The notes: generated from the sequence alone by a model not told the origin. A stretch of 64,000 nucleotides of DNA from Pedobacter sp. HDW13 (GCF_011303555.1 NZ_CP049868.1:1488001-1552000), one strand, 5' to 3'; shown: positions 16,570-25,477, counted from the stretch's first letter. A program made the numbers and translations.

Positions 16570-16614
16570 TTACGGTTTCCCGTAAGGCAAAAGCCTGACA
16601 CTTATATACTTTTG
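16570..16614 (+). promoter_or_regulatory. Second palindrome plus -7 promoter
   Basis: TTACGGTTTCCCGTAA (16570-16585) lies 21 bases before a perfect -7 element TACTTTTG (16607-16614). It is the same site and the same spacing as at 15021-15065. The only open frame directly downstream is the 27-codon ORF at 16648; the next gene starts at 16868. Confidence 0.6.
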
Positions 16615-16647
16615 AATAACAAACTCAAACACTATATAAAATTATTT

Positions 16648-16731
16648 ATGGAATCACCATTACAAAACGAAGTCACATTTTATCAAGATATAAATGTGAC
16701 CGATACGCAATCGAGATATGTAGCCAACTAA
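16648..16731 (+). CDS. Possible 27-residue peptide
   Basis: The reading frame MESPLQNEVTFYQD... ends TAA at 16729-16731. It begins 33 bases after the -7 element, like the DUF1508 gene at the sister promoter. Its TFYQD segment resembles EFYQD of the DUF1508 protein, so it could be the remains of a second DUF1508 gene cut short by a stop. It could also be a short leader peptide. Coding status is uncertain. Confidence 0.3.
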   Translation: MESPLQNEVTFYQDINVTDTQSRYVAN

Positions 16732-16867
16732 AAATGTTTACAGATAATATTTAACAATTGTCACTCATGCATAACCTTATTGAATTTATATTGATTAAAA
16801 GTATTTCATCCATTAAGCTTTTGCTTGATTTTTCCGTGAAAACTGAGATGATTAACACTAAGCGCTC

Positions 16868-17332
16868 ATGAAAAATTTTAAACCACTCAGGCTTTGGGCA
16901 AGAAACCTCTTGGCTATCGGGGTTCCTAGTTTGACTAAATTAGATTATGAGGACTATATTATTGAAGATAAAGGTTATTTCATATTTAGTTGGACTTTAG
17001 AAAATGCCCATTGTTTAAAAATTAAATCACTTAAATATAAATCTTTTTTAAGGTCGGGGTCGGCTTACATTGCAATCAATGGGAATTTAAATCAATTAGA
17101 AATTATCATCTCCAATTCCTGGCGCAGCAGAAAATATTTACTAAAACTCCACCAGATAACAATAGAAGAGCCTATAGTATTCCCTGCAGCCTTAAATTGC
17201 TCGTTTGAAGCTAAAATCATAATTCCTAACCTAAAACAAAAAATTTCAAAGGTAAAATTGAATTCTTTTAAAGCAACTCTTTCCGACAAAAAACAAATCA
17301 AAAGAATTATAAATATTTCATATCCTAATTAA
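16868..17332 (+). CDS. Hypothetical protein, first gene of the DUF4407 operon
   Basis: The protein has 154 residues and no signal peptide. The N-terminus is basic and hydrophobic (KPLRLWARNLLAIGVPSL). The remainder is rich in beta-strand patterns, such as YFIFSWTLENAHCLKIK, SAYIAINGNLNQLEIIISNSW and KYLLKLHQITIEE, which could form an immunoglobulin-like sandwich. I recognise no family. The next gene starts 9 bases after its stop and all five genes to 22057 are tightly packed, so it is probably part of one functional unit with the membrane proteins. The operon is visibly more AT-rich than the housekeeping genes in the window. Confidence 0.65.
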   Translation: MKNFKPLRLWARNLLAIGVPSLTKLDYEDYIIEDKGYFIFSWTLENAHCLKIKSLKYKSFLRSGSAYIAINGNLNQLEIIISNSWRSRKYLLKLHQITIEEPIVFPAALNCSFEAKIIIPNLKQKISKVKLNSFKATLSDKKQIKRIINISYPN

Positions 17333-17340
17333 CACAATTT

Positions 17341-18576
17341 ATGAATAGTGAATTTTATCAGTCTCCTAAGTCGAGTGGTTTCATGCGGCTTTTTTGGAAA
17401 GCAGCTGGAGCTGACCGGTTTATTTTAGAAAGAAGCACCTACGGTGATCAGATCAAGTATGTTTGCCTGGGTGGCATTATTATCGCAACTGGTGTAATGG
17501 CTGCAATTGCAGGAGGTTATGCATTTTACACCATTTTTGCCCCAAAAGGAAATGCAATAGATTCTTTCAAGGCAGTTGAAGGTATTGCTAGTAATTATGA
17601 TCCAACACATATCCCTACTGCATTAATTTCAATTGTATTTGGATTAATCTGGGGTGCAATTATATTCAACATTGATCGATTTATCATTACAAGTACGGGC
17701 AAAGGTGATGGAACAGAAGCTATTACCAGAAAAGAATTGGTTGGTGCACTTCCTCGTATTGTAATGGGTGCCATTATTGCCCTAACTATCTCAAAACCCG
17801 TTGAGATAAGAATGTTTAAAACGGAAATCGATGTTGCTCTACATGCTAAGCAAATTAAACAAGAACAGGCATATAAAGCCGAAATTGAAAAAGTTGCTAA
17901 TGGGGAGATTGAAAAAAAACAGGCTATAATCAGAGAACAGCTTAACAGAATTGCCAGATTAGACAGCATAAGTACGGTAAGAAAAGCAGACATAGCTTAT
18001 GAAAATTCGCATGGCGGTTGCTCTTTTAAATGTACTGAATTCAAAAATCAATTGGCCTCAAATCAGGCGGAAGTTACAGCAATTAAAGGTGATCCTGAAT
18101 TTATAAAGGTGAAAAAGGATCTCGAAACTTTAGAAACGGACAAGGTAAATAAATTAAAAGAAAGTGGAAAAGTTGCCGCTGGATTAGATGGTTTACTAGA
18201 AAGAATAAAACTAGCACATGAAGAAGCCGGGTGGGTAATTTCCTTGTTTGTGACGCTGTTATTTATGACAATTGAATTAACACCCATTTTTTTCAAATTA
18301 ATGCTCATTAAAAGTCCTTATGACTATATGGAGGAAAATATTAAGGAATTGATTAAAGCTGATAAGGGTATAGAAATACAACATAATTTCTATCCTGACG
18401 GCGAGGGAATAGAACGTGATCTTGTTATCAATCATCAGGTGTTAAGAATCCTGAAAGAGAAAATTCTACTATTGGAAACACAAAGTGCCTTAAGTAATGA
18501 AGCAATTAATGCATGGAAGCATAAAAAGCAAAATGATATCAATACGAATCCTGAAGCATATTTAAGTGAAGAGTAA
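17341..18576 (+). CDS. DUF4407 membrane protein
   Basis: The protein has 411 residues. Transmembrane segments lie at about 37-60 (YVCLGGIIIATGVMAAIAGGY), 85-108, 132-150 and 296-320. A long helical, probably coiled-coil region (about 160-290, KQIKQEQAYKAEIEKVANG) lies between the third and fourth. The sequence FNIDRFIITS after the second segment and LTISKPVEIRMF after the third are characteristic of DUF4407. A CTEFKNQ/GGCSFKC cysteine pair sits in the coiled-coil loop. DUF4407 has no established function. The stop shares its last base with the next ATG (TAATG), so the two membrane proteins are likely co-translated and may form a complex. Confidence 0.85.
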   Translation: MNSEFYQSPKSSGFMRLFWKAAGADRFILERSTYGDQIKYVCLGGIIIATGVMAAIAGGYAFYTIFAPKGNAIDSFKAVEGIASNYDPTHIPTALISIVFGLIWGAIIFNIDRFIITSTGKGDGTEAITRKELVGALPRIVMGAIIALTISKPVEIRMFKTEIDVALHAKQIKQEQAYKAEIEKVANGEIEKKQAIIREQLNRIARLDSISTVRKADIAYENSHGGCSFKCTEFKNQLASNQAEVTAIKGDPEFIKVKKDLETLETDKVNKLKESGKVAAGLDGLLERIKLAHEEAGWVISLFVTLLFMTIELTPIFFKLMLIKSPYDYMEENIKELIKADKGIEIQHNFYPDGEGIERDLVINHQVLRILKEKILLLETQSALSNEAINAWKHKKQNDINTNPEAYLSEE

Positions 18577-19568
18577 TGGCTAAACAAAGATATGCGAGAT
18601 TTTGGAGTAGGCGATCAATAGTAAGCCTAATTGGAATTGATTACCCAATATTAGAAAAATCGGAGCTGGACAACTTCTTCAAGTTCCTGATTGCAGGATC
18701 TTTAGTAATAGGAATTTTAATAATAAGTTTTTGCTCCGTATTCTATGCTTTTGATTTAATGTTTGATATGTGGCATGCTGAGATTCTGCTCTCCTCATTC
18801 TTTTCGTTAATGTTTTTTACCATTTATATATTTCTAATACAAACATTTTCAAAAGAAATATTTCCTACAGCTTATAAATTCAAATTTTTTAATTTATCTA
18901 ATTTGTCTAGAATAGGCTTTGTTTTAATGATTGGTTTTTTAATTGCGCAGCCAATTAAAATATTTTTATATAGACATCAATTAAGTATTGATCTACAACA
19001 ATACAAGAGAAAATTGTACCAAGAGTTTTCCAGAGAAAATTCTAGCTTATACTCTTCAGATATTATTAAACTTAGAAATGAAAAAAATAATTATCTGTCA
19101 ATGGCCAAATCTAAAACGTTAGATAGTGAAATAGATAAGATTGATGCAGCAATATTTAAAATAAATCACCAGATCAATTTGGCAAACATTCTAGCTAATG
19201 AGAAAATTTCAAATTCAAATTTTTTCATCAAACGAATAGAGCTTGCTAACAAATATCCAGGTACAACCTTAATTGTAATTTCAATACTTGCACTTTTTTT
19301 TACTCCAATATTATTAATTTATTCAATTTCTGGTACAAGTGAATATTATAAGCTTAAGAAAGATAATGATAAAAAACTTGTTCTTTCAGAATATTTTCTT
19401 TTTAAACAAAAATATGCGCAGCTTTTCAAGAAAGGATACGGAATCGCAGATATTAACTTTTACGAACCATTCTCTGATCCACCATTTAATACGAGAAAGA
19501 AAACTGAACCTGAATATTTAAAGCAAGAAGATTTTTTTAATAACCTGCTAAGTAATGAAGGATTTTAA
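18576..19568 (+). CDS. DUF4407-like multi-pass membrane protein
   Basis: The protein has 330 residues with the same layout as its neighbour: three transmembrane segments at about 34-58, 68-92 and 110-132, a charged helical region (about 135-220), then a fourth segment near 226-250 (TTLIVISILALFFTPILLIYSI) and a polar tail. IGFLIAQPIKIFLYRHQ corresponds in position to the LTISKPVEIRMF motif of the DUF4407 protein, so it looks like a diverged paralog, though I cannot prove homology by eye. Its end overlaps the J-domain gene by 14 bases. It is very rich in A/T codons. Confidence 0.75.
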   Translation: MAKQRYARFWSRRSIVSLIGIDYPILEKSELDNFFKFLIAGSLVIGILIISFCSVFYAFDLMFDMWHAEILLSSFFSLMFFTIYIFLIQTFSKEIFPTAYKFKFFNLSNLSRIGFVLMIGFLIAQPIKIFLYRHQLSIDLQQYKRKLYQEFSRENSSLYSSDIIKLRNEKNNYLSMAKSKTLDSEIDKIDAAIFKINHQINLANILANEKISNSNFFIKRIELANKYPGTTLIVISILALFFTPILLIYSISGTSEYYKLKKDNDKKLVLSEYFLFKQKYAQLFKKGYGIADINFYEPFSDPPFNTRKKTEPEYLKQEDFFNNLLSNEGF

Positions 19569-21549
19569 AAAGGATTATTATAAAATTTTGGGGCTTCATC
19601 CATCCGCCAGTGCTGATGAGATTAAACTTGCATATAGAAAGCAAGTAAAAAAATATCACCCAGATATAAATCCCAGTAATTCAGAATATGAAAATTTAAT
19701 TAAAGATATTATTGAAGCGTATGAAGTTCTTGGAAATAAAGATGAACGGTTTGTTTATGACCAATATTTATTGGATAAAAAAGTAAAGCAAAAACAGGAA
19801 TCTACTTCTGGGGTTCATGTCAATAAAAAAACTTATACTAAAACCTCTACTAGATCAAAAGAAGAACGAACATATTTAAAAGGAAAAATCTTTATTAAGT
19901 ATTGCGGTAAGCATGATGAAAGAGATGCGGAAAATATTTTAAGAGAAAGCTTTTATAGATTAAAGATTACACAAACCAATGCTATAATTGAGCAAACTTA
20001 TAAGGAACGACCATCTGAAGAACTACTGAAAATCTTCGCAGATAATAAACCTTTAAATTTAAACATCCAACAGCCCGTAAGCTGCCAGATTCTTAATAAG
20101 AATAAGGTAATCGAGAATTATAAATTGGAACTTATTAATCTGACTGTTCCCAATCCAGAAATTATAAATGTTACTAAACATGAAGACGAAAGCTTTGGAA
20201 CTTTAACAGGAACATTCTATTGTTATATAAGAGAAATAAAAACCTTTGAAGAGGAAATCACTGTGGAAGAATGCTTTGGTGAAACCGGAGAATCTGAACA
20301 TAAGGTTGAAAATGGTATAAGTTATTTCAGAAAAAGATACTACAATGCAGACTGTAGTAAATACTGGGGTAATTGGGTTCCAGAAATAGCCAAATCTAAC
20401 ACTGAATATAGCGGAAGGACGCAAACTTCGGGTAACTACACAAGGTATGAACATATTTATAACACAAGCAAGTCAACCCAGTGGAGTAATTGGAAATATA
20501 CGCCTAGAGCCATACCTGAGAATAATGGTTGTTTGGGTTCTTTAGGGAATATCATAGGAATCGGTTTTGGAATCTTATTTATATTGTTCTTAATTCCAAG
20601 ACTTGCTTTCCTCTTACCATTTATCTTAATACCTTATCTGTTAAATTTATTACCTATAAAATTTTTGAACTGGATTTTTAAAATCGCCTTTATTTTGTTC
20701 GGAATCTTATTTTCTTTAGCCTTAATATCCTCAATACTAAAAGATAAAAATAAAAGAACTGAACACGTAGTCAATAAACCAAAAACCGTAATTAAAAAAC
20801 CAAGATATACACCAGTTGTAAACCCCAGATCTTCAGATCACTCAGATCAGATTGTAGATACTTTAATTTCCAACCAAATGGTTTGGGAAGATTATAATGG
20901 TAAAACTTACGAGGGAATTTTTTCAATAAAAAAAAGTGCTTTAAACCAAGCACATTCGTACAAGCAAAATCTAGATATTGCGGGCGATAGTGAAAATAAT
21001 TATGACAAAATAATTTTTTCACTGAAAGAGAATGATAAGTACAAATTATCTGGATTATATTCTATGTTCGACTCCATTAGAAAAGCGAATAAATCAAATC
21101 CAATGGAATTTGCTGAGATAATAGTTTCATTTGTACAGACCATTCCTTATACAATAATTCTTCCCAATGATTGTGACGCACGATATTATCAGGATGAATT
21201 TACTACAAAATATCTTTCTAGTCCTAATGCCAGGTGTGATGGTTTCGAAAAATATGGTATCAACACTCCTGTAGAATTTGTTGCCAATTTGAATGGTGAT
21301 TGTGACACAAGAACATTGTTTCTTTATATGGTACTCTCACATTATGATTATAATGTCGCTTTATTGAGCAGTTCATATTACAGCCATTCGATTCTAGGTA
21401 TAAACCTGCCCTATGATGGGACTGCTTTCGAATATAATAACCAAAGGTATGTTTTCTGGGAGACAACAGTAAAAAACATTAAACCTGGTGTTCTTTCTGA
21501 TGAAATTTCAAATACAGATTACTGGCGCATTTCTCTAAAATCAAAATAA
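19555..21549 (+). CDS. J-domain protein with membrane segments and transglutaminase-like C-terminus
   Basis: The protein has 664 residues. A J-domain at 7-70 contains HPD (35-37) in KKYHPDINPS, so it should stimulate an Hsp70. A charged region follows, then a beta-rich middle part (about 100-320) with WGNW and WSNWKYTP repeats. Two or three hydrophobic segments lie at about 323-400. The C-terminus holds a Cys-His-acid arrangement like the transglutaminase/protease fold: C583 in NGDCDTRT, H611 in YYSHSILG and E636 in VFWETT. The combination suggests a membrane-tethered enzyme linked to the chaperone system. It overlaps the preceding gene, and the next starts 1 base after its stop. Catalytic activity is an inference from the three residues. 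Confidence 0.8.
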   Translation: MKDFKKDYYKILGLHPSASADEIKLAYRKQVKKYHPDINPSNSEYENLIKDIIEAYEVLGNKDERFVYDQYLLDKKVKQKQESTSGVHVNKKTYTKTSTRSKEERTYLKGKIFIKYCGKHDERDAENILRESFYRLKITQTNAIIEQTYKERPSEELLKIFADNKPLNLNIQQPVSCQILNKNKVIENYKLELINLTVPNPEIINVTKHEDESFGTLTGTFYCYIREIKTFEEEITVEECFGETGESEHKVENGISYFRKRYYNADCSKYWGNWVPEIAKSNTEYSGRTQTSGNYTRYEHIYNTSKSTQWSNWKYTPRAIPENNGCLGSLGNIIGIGFGILFILFLIPRLAFLLPFILIPYLLNLLPIKFLNWIFKIAFILFGILFSLALISSILKDKNKRTEHVVNKPKTVIKKPRYTPVVNPRSSDHSDQIVDTLISNQMVWEDYNGKTYEGIFSIKKSALNQAHSYKQNLDIAGDSENNYDKIIFSLKENDKYKLSGLYSMFDSIRKANKSNPMEFAEIIVSFVQTIPYTIILPNDCDARYYQDEFTTKYLSSPNARCDGFEKYGINTPVEFVANLNGDCDTRTLFLYMVLSHYDYNVALLSSSYYSHSILGINLPYDGTAFEYNNQRYVFWETTVKNIKPGVLSDEISNTDYWRISLKSK

Positions 21550-21550
21550 T

Positions 21551-22057
21551 ATGAACTCATTAAAACTAATCACAATTTCAGTATCGGTTATCCTATCCAT
21601 TCTACTGCTACTATTTATCATTCACTTTTTTACAAAAAGGTTTAAATCAAAGCTTAATAATGATGGAAGAATCAAGGTCTCATTTGGAATATGGTATGCT
21701 GCACTTTTTTTAACTGGCACAAACATAATTTCTGTAGTAATAAATACTGTAATTGAAGTTATAGATAATCTGACTAAAATTAACCCAGCTAACTTTAGTC
21801 TTCAATTAGTTAAATCAGTATCGTTAATTATTGGTGTGGGCTTTATCTGGTTTTTTGTGTGGGTCTTTGTGACTAAGTTTCTAATAAAAGTGATTAAACT
21901 AAAAGTAGATGAGCATCAGGAAATGGAAGATGATAACTTTAATTATTTTATCATTAAAGCCGTTATGCTAATTGGCTTAATATTTAGCTTATCACCATTG
22001 TTGAGTGAGCTATTGAGAACACTTATTCCAAGTATAGAACTACCCTTTTATCATTAA
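21551..22057 (+). CDS. Small multi-pass membrane protein, last gene of the DUF4407 operon
   Basis: The protein has 168 residues with four hydrophobic segments: about 8-28, 43-65, 82-110 and 133-155. A basic loop (KRFKSKLNNDGR) and an acidic loop (DEHQEMEDDN) separate them. It has no recognisable family. Its start lies 1 base after the stop of the J-domain gene. The following 157 bases hold no gene or clear hairpin. Confidence 0.65.
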   Translation: MNSLKLITISVSVILSILLLLFIIHFFTKRFKSKLNNDGRIKVSFGIWYAALFLTGTNIISVVINTVIEVIDNLTKINPANFSLQLVKSVSLIIGVGFIWFFVWVFVTKFLIKVIKLKVDEHQEMEDDNFNYFIIKAVMLIGLIFSLSPLLSELLRTLIPSIELPFYH

Positions 22058-22214
22058 TAATGATAAAGTAATCACTAAATAACACATCAAATTTATGAAA
22101 AGACCACTTCTTATATCATAATCGCAATATAATATCAAACAATGATTACACGAAAAATACTACTCTAACTGCTTGCTTACCAAAATATTCTTAAATCATC
22201 TAAAATTTAATCAA

Positions 22215-22424
22215 ATGAAAACGTCCCTCATCATCCTCTTCTTTTTAATTAACACCACTTGCACCGATTCCACAACAGTGTATATTTGCAACAGCAATAG
22301 CGCAAAAAAATATCACCTCAAATCAGATTGTAAGGGATTAAGCACCTGCCAGCATAAAATTTTAAAAACAACATTGGAAAAAGCAAAAAACGACGGAAAA
22401 ACATTGTGTGGATGGGAAGATTAA
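22215..22424 (+). CDS. Small secreted cysteine/histidine protein (Ada-like metal-binding pattern)
   Basis: The protein has 69 residues from the ATG at 22215; an in-frame ATG at 22173 gives no sensible signal. The N-terminus (MKTSLIILFFLINTTC) looks like an export or lipoprotein signal. The mature part has VYICNS...KKYHLKSDCKGLSTC...LCGWED, with C25, H34, C39, C45 and C65. This resembles the small zinc-binding modules (YHxxxC...C pattern) often attached to extracellular nucleases. The nuclease gene overlaps its 3' end by 13 bases, so the two may work together, as two chains here. Metal binding is inferred from residue spacing. Confidence 0.65.
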   Translation: MKTSLIILFFLINTTCTDSTTVYICNSNSAKKYHLKSDCKGLSTCQHKILKTTLEKAKNDGKTLCGWED

Positions 22425-22954
22425 TTTTACTGGGTTTTATTTTATGTTTTCAATCGGTTTTTGTCAGTAACCAGGGCGTTTATGCTCAGGCTCCCGATTT
22501 AAAGAAAAGTATTTTCATTGCCAGGGTAATCCGAATTATGGATGGCGATACCATGGAAATTCTTTACCAAAACACACCAACAAAAGTACGTTTGGCGCAT
22601 ATAGATTGTCCGGAGAAAAGAGGTAAACAACCTTTTGGCAACAATGCAAAGAAAGCTTTATCTGATTTATGTTTTGGGCAAAATGTAACGGTTTATGCCG
22701 AAAAGTACGACCGCTATCGCAGGTTAATTGCCGTAGTAATAAACAATAAAAAACAGGTAGTAAACCAGGAAATGATTAAGCAAGGCATGGCCTGGCACTT
22801 TAAAAAATATTCTACCAACCCTGTTTATGCCCAACTGGAAATAACCGCCAGAAAAAACAAAGTGGGATTATGGAAAGAAACCAACCCCACGCCACCCTGG
22901 GAATGGCGAAAATCGAAACACAACAGCCAGGTTACTGAAAGTATTTCGAAATAA
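22412..22954 (+). CDS. Secreted thermonuclease (SNase-like) family protein
   Basis: The protein has 180 residues from the ATG at 22412; a GTG at 22406 is also possible. A signal peptide (GRLILLGFILCFQSVFV...YAQ) precedes the nuclease domain at about 32-165. RVIRIMDGDTMEIL carries the calcium-binding aspartates. VRLAHIDCPE carries the catalytic arginine region, YDRYRRLIAVV follows, and QEMIKQGMAW and ARKNKVGLW complete the staphylococcal-nuclease fold. It should cleave DNA or RNA outside the cytoplasm. Translation is probably coupled to the preceding cysteine-rich protein through the 13-base overlap. Confidence 0.9.
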   Translation: MGRLILLGFILCFQSVFVSNQGVYAQAPDLKKSIFIARVIRIMDGDTMEILYQNTPTKVRLAHIDCPEKRGKQPFGNNAKKALSDLCFGQNVTVYAEKYDRYRRLIAVVINNKKQVVNQEMIKQGMAWHFKKYSTNPVYAQLEITARKNKVGLWKETNPTPPWEWRKSKHNSQVTESISK

Positions 22955-22994
22955 AAGGAGTAAGAAATAAACCAGCTTAGTGCTTTGCTGTTAT

Positions 22995-23002
22995 TACCTT
23001 TG
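22995..23002 (+). promoter_or_regulatory. -7 element before the photolyase gene
   Basis: TACCTTTG matches TAnnTTTG exactly, 17 bases before the ATG at 23020. Confidence 0.6.
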
Positions 23003-23019
23003 AACAACATTCCTTTTAT

Positions 23020-24318
23020 ATGAATAAAGCCATTTCTATTTTTTGGTTCCGCCGCGATTTACGCTTAACAGATAATGCCGGATTTTACCACGCGCTAAAA
23101 AGCGGGCATCCGGTTTTACCACTCTTCATTTTCGATAAAAATATTCTGGATAAACTGCCGGAAGATGATGCAAGGCTAACCTTCATTTATCAAACTATAG
23201 AAGACTTAAAAAAGGAACTGCAAAAACATGGCTCAGACCTTCTGGTTAAGTATGGTACACCCGAAAAAATCTGGACGGATATTTTAGCCGAATACGAAGT
23301 AGCAGCAGTTTACACGAACCACGATTACGAGCCATATGCCCGCGAACGAGACGATAACATGGCCGAGTTTTTAACCAGCGAGAAAATTGCTTTTAAAACG
23401 TATAAAGACCAGGTTATTTTTGAAAAGAACGAAATTTTAAAGGCAGATAAAACACCTTATACCGTTTTCACCCCTTTTTACAAGCAGTGGCATGCCAAAT
23501 TAAATCCATTTTATACCAAAGCCTACCCCACTCAAAAATATTATAAAAATCTATTGCCTTGCAAAAACCTTCCTTTACCTTCATTGAAAGAAATGGGTTT
23601 TGCCAAAAGCAAGCTCAGTTTCCCTATAATTAGTTATCAAAGTAAACTGGATAGTTACGCCCAGCAACGCGACTTCCCGGGCATAGATGGCACCACCCAT
23701 ATCGGTTTACATTTACGTTTTGGCACATTAAGTATCCGCAAGGCTGTACGTGATGCCATTGAAGCAAAATCGAATATCTGGCTTTCTGAACTGGCCTGGC
23801 GTGAGTTTTACATGACCATTCTTTGGCATTTCCCTTATTCGGCTGCCGATTCGTTTAAAAAGCAATACGACAAAATTAAATGGCGAAACAATGAGGATGA
23901 ATTTAAAGCCTGGTGCGAGGGCAATACCGGTTACCCGATTGTGGATGCAGGTATGCGACAATTGAATCAAACCGGTTGGATGCATAACCGCGTGCGTATG
24001 ATTGTAGCAAGCTTTTTAACCAAACACCTGCTTATTGACTGGCGCTGGGGCGAAACTTATTTTGCCGAAAAACTTTTAGATTACGAAATGGCCAGTAATG
24101 TAGGTGGCTGGCAGTGGGCTGCTGGTTCTGGTAACGACGCAGCTCCGTATTTTAGGGTGTTTAACCCTGAGCTGCAAACCAAAAAATTCGACCCGAAATT
24201 TGAATACATTAAAAAATGGGTGCCAGAATTTGGCACAAAAAAATATGCCCAACCGATAGTTGAGCATACTTTTGCAAGGGAAAGGGTTTTAAAAGTTTTT
24301 AAAGAGGCTTTAAATTAA
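23020..24318 (+). CDS. phrB: Deoxyribodipyrimidine photolyase / cryptochrome family
   Basis: The protein has 432 residues. The N-terminal antenna-binding domain (about 5-160) opens with ISIFWFRRDLRLTDNAGF. The C-terminal FAD domain has THIGLHLRFGTLSIR, LAWREFYMTILWHFP, GNTGYPIVDAGMRQL, GWMHNRVRMIVASFL and NVGGWQWAAGSGNDAAPYF. It should use blue/near-UV light to split cyclobutane pyrimidine dimers. The pattern is that of bacterial class I CPD photolyases rather than DASH. It is intact, unlike the DASH gene at 7541-8814. Its last 4 bases overlap the end of the convergent lipoprotein gene. Confidence 0.93.
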   Translation: MNKAISIFWFRRDLRLTDNAGFYHALKSGHPVLPLFIFDKNILDKLPEDDARLTFIYQTIEDLKKELQKHGSDLLVKYGTPEKIWTDILAEYEVAAVYTNHDYEPYARERDDNMAEFLTSEKIAFKTYKDQVIFEKNEILKADKTPYTVFTPFYKQWHAKLNPFYTKAYPTQKYYKNLLPCKNLPLPSLKEMGFAKSKLSFPIISYQSKLDSYAQQRDFPGIDGTTHIGLHLRFGTLSIRKAVRDAIEAKSNIWLSELAWREFYMTILWHFPYSAADSFKKQYDKIKWRNNEDEFKAWCEGNTGYPIVDAGMRQLNQTGWMHNRVRMIVASFLTKHLLIDWRWGETYFAEKLLDYEMASNVGGWQWAAGSGNDAAPYFRVFNPELQTKKFDPKFEYIKKWVPEFGTKKYAQPIVEHTFARERVLKVFKEALN

Positions 24319-25319
24319 TAATAAACAGTTGGGGCATCGGGCACTCCTCCGGTTGTAAACCGAGCTGTACCTGTAACCGAGTTACACGGCCCTGGAAAAG
24401 ATGGCATATTATAGATTACTGGTCCATTTACCCCTTGATGAGGGCCAAAACTACCATTAAAGCTATAAAATGGAACACCATTATTTGCTGAGGTTGTAAA
24501 CTGTAAATTAGTTCCGTTAGAGTAATAGTCGGTTTCATTTGAGCGCCATCCGCCAAAAGTTTTTTTAAGCTCCTGGAGCACCGAAAAGTACAAACGTGGC
24601 GAGCCAAAAGCCACGAGATGCTCTGGTGGAGTAAATTCATGCCACAATTCGATATAAACACGCCTTTTATTATCTCCATTATATAAAAGTCTCTGAGATA
24701 ACATTCCATTATTAAAGCTTTGGCCAGGAGGAGGCGCAATAGATAGCGTATTATTTGTAGTCATAAGCATCCGTTTTACAGGAACTACAGTCATATCAGA
24801 TGTATTTTTTAGTTCAGATTCATTTCTGTGAGCACCTGTATAAAGTATTAAACTATTGGCTTTTGTATACTTTCTAAATTGATCTCCAACTTTAAATTCA
24901 CCTAAGGTGTTCATAAAAATAGCAGAATATGGTGTCCCTAGTTTAAATGTAATCGAACTATCTGGCCTTATTGTAACCACTTCAGAATACTTCTTTTGAA
25001 ATAAATCAAAAGCTTTTGAATCGTTAACCTCGGAGTACTCTTTTTGAATATTATTATACAAACTCCTATAGGAGGTAAAACCCTTAAATGAAGTTTCCCA
25101 TGCTTCTAGTTGTTTAGGACTATAATTCGAAATAATAGTTCCAATTGAATCAAAAGCTTTTTGATCTCTGAATTTTAGATATCCATTTTCAATGCTTACA
25201 GCGTTTGTTAAAAGCTTTTCTTCAGGTTTTTTAACGTTTGCATCCTTTTTACAGGAACTGACCGAGATTACGGCTAATATAGATAGTATTAAGCAGCGTA
25301 AATTAAATTTGTTTTTCAT
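24315..25319 (-). CDS. Hypothetical lipoprotein
   Basis: The protein has 334 residues. It has a lipoprotein signal, MKNKFNLRCLILSILAVIS followed by VSSCKKD, placing it on the outer or inner membrane. The N-terminal half is helical and charged. The C-terminal half is Gly/Asn/Thr rich, with RRVYIELWHEFTPPEHLVAF and a terminal GGVPDAPTVYY. I recognise no family. The 158-base upstream spacer contains the terminator of the FKBP genes, so it has its own promoter, which I could not place with confidence. Confidence 0.7.
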   Translation of the reverse strand: MKNKFNLRCLILSILAVISVSSCKKDANVKKPEEKLLTNAVSIENGYLKFRDQKAFDSIGTIISNYSPKQLEAWETSFKGFTSYRSLYNNIQKEYSEVNDSKAFDLFQKKYSEVVTIRPDSSITFKLGTPYSAIFMNTLGEFKVGDQFRKYTKANSLILYTGAHRNESELKNTSDMTVVPVKRMLMTTNNTLSIAPPPGQSFNNGMLSQRLLYNGDNKRRVYIELWHEFTPPEHLVAFGSPRLYFSVLQELKKTFGGWRSNETDYYSNGTNLQFTTSANNGVPFYSFNGSFGPHQGVNGPVIYNMPSFPGPCNSVTGTARFTTGGVPDAPTVYY

Positions 25320-25420
25320 AATTAAATTGTATGTTTTACCTTACTAACTAGACGTACAACTAAAAAGTAAGTTTCAAAAAATGTCGATTGAAAAATCGTA
25401 GAATGTAAAAAAATATATCA

Positions 25421-25450
25421 CAAAAAAAATGCCCAATGGATATTGGGCAT
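25421..25450 (-). terminator. Terminator after the two-gene FKBP unit
   Basis: ATGCCCAAT (25429-25437) pairs with ATTGGGCAT (25442-25450) over a 4-base loop. On the minus strand it is followed by eight T residues. Confidence 0.8.
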
Positions 25451-25477
25451 TTTTATACAAATTTTTGAAAAGCTATT

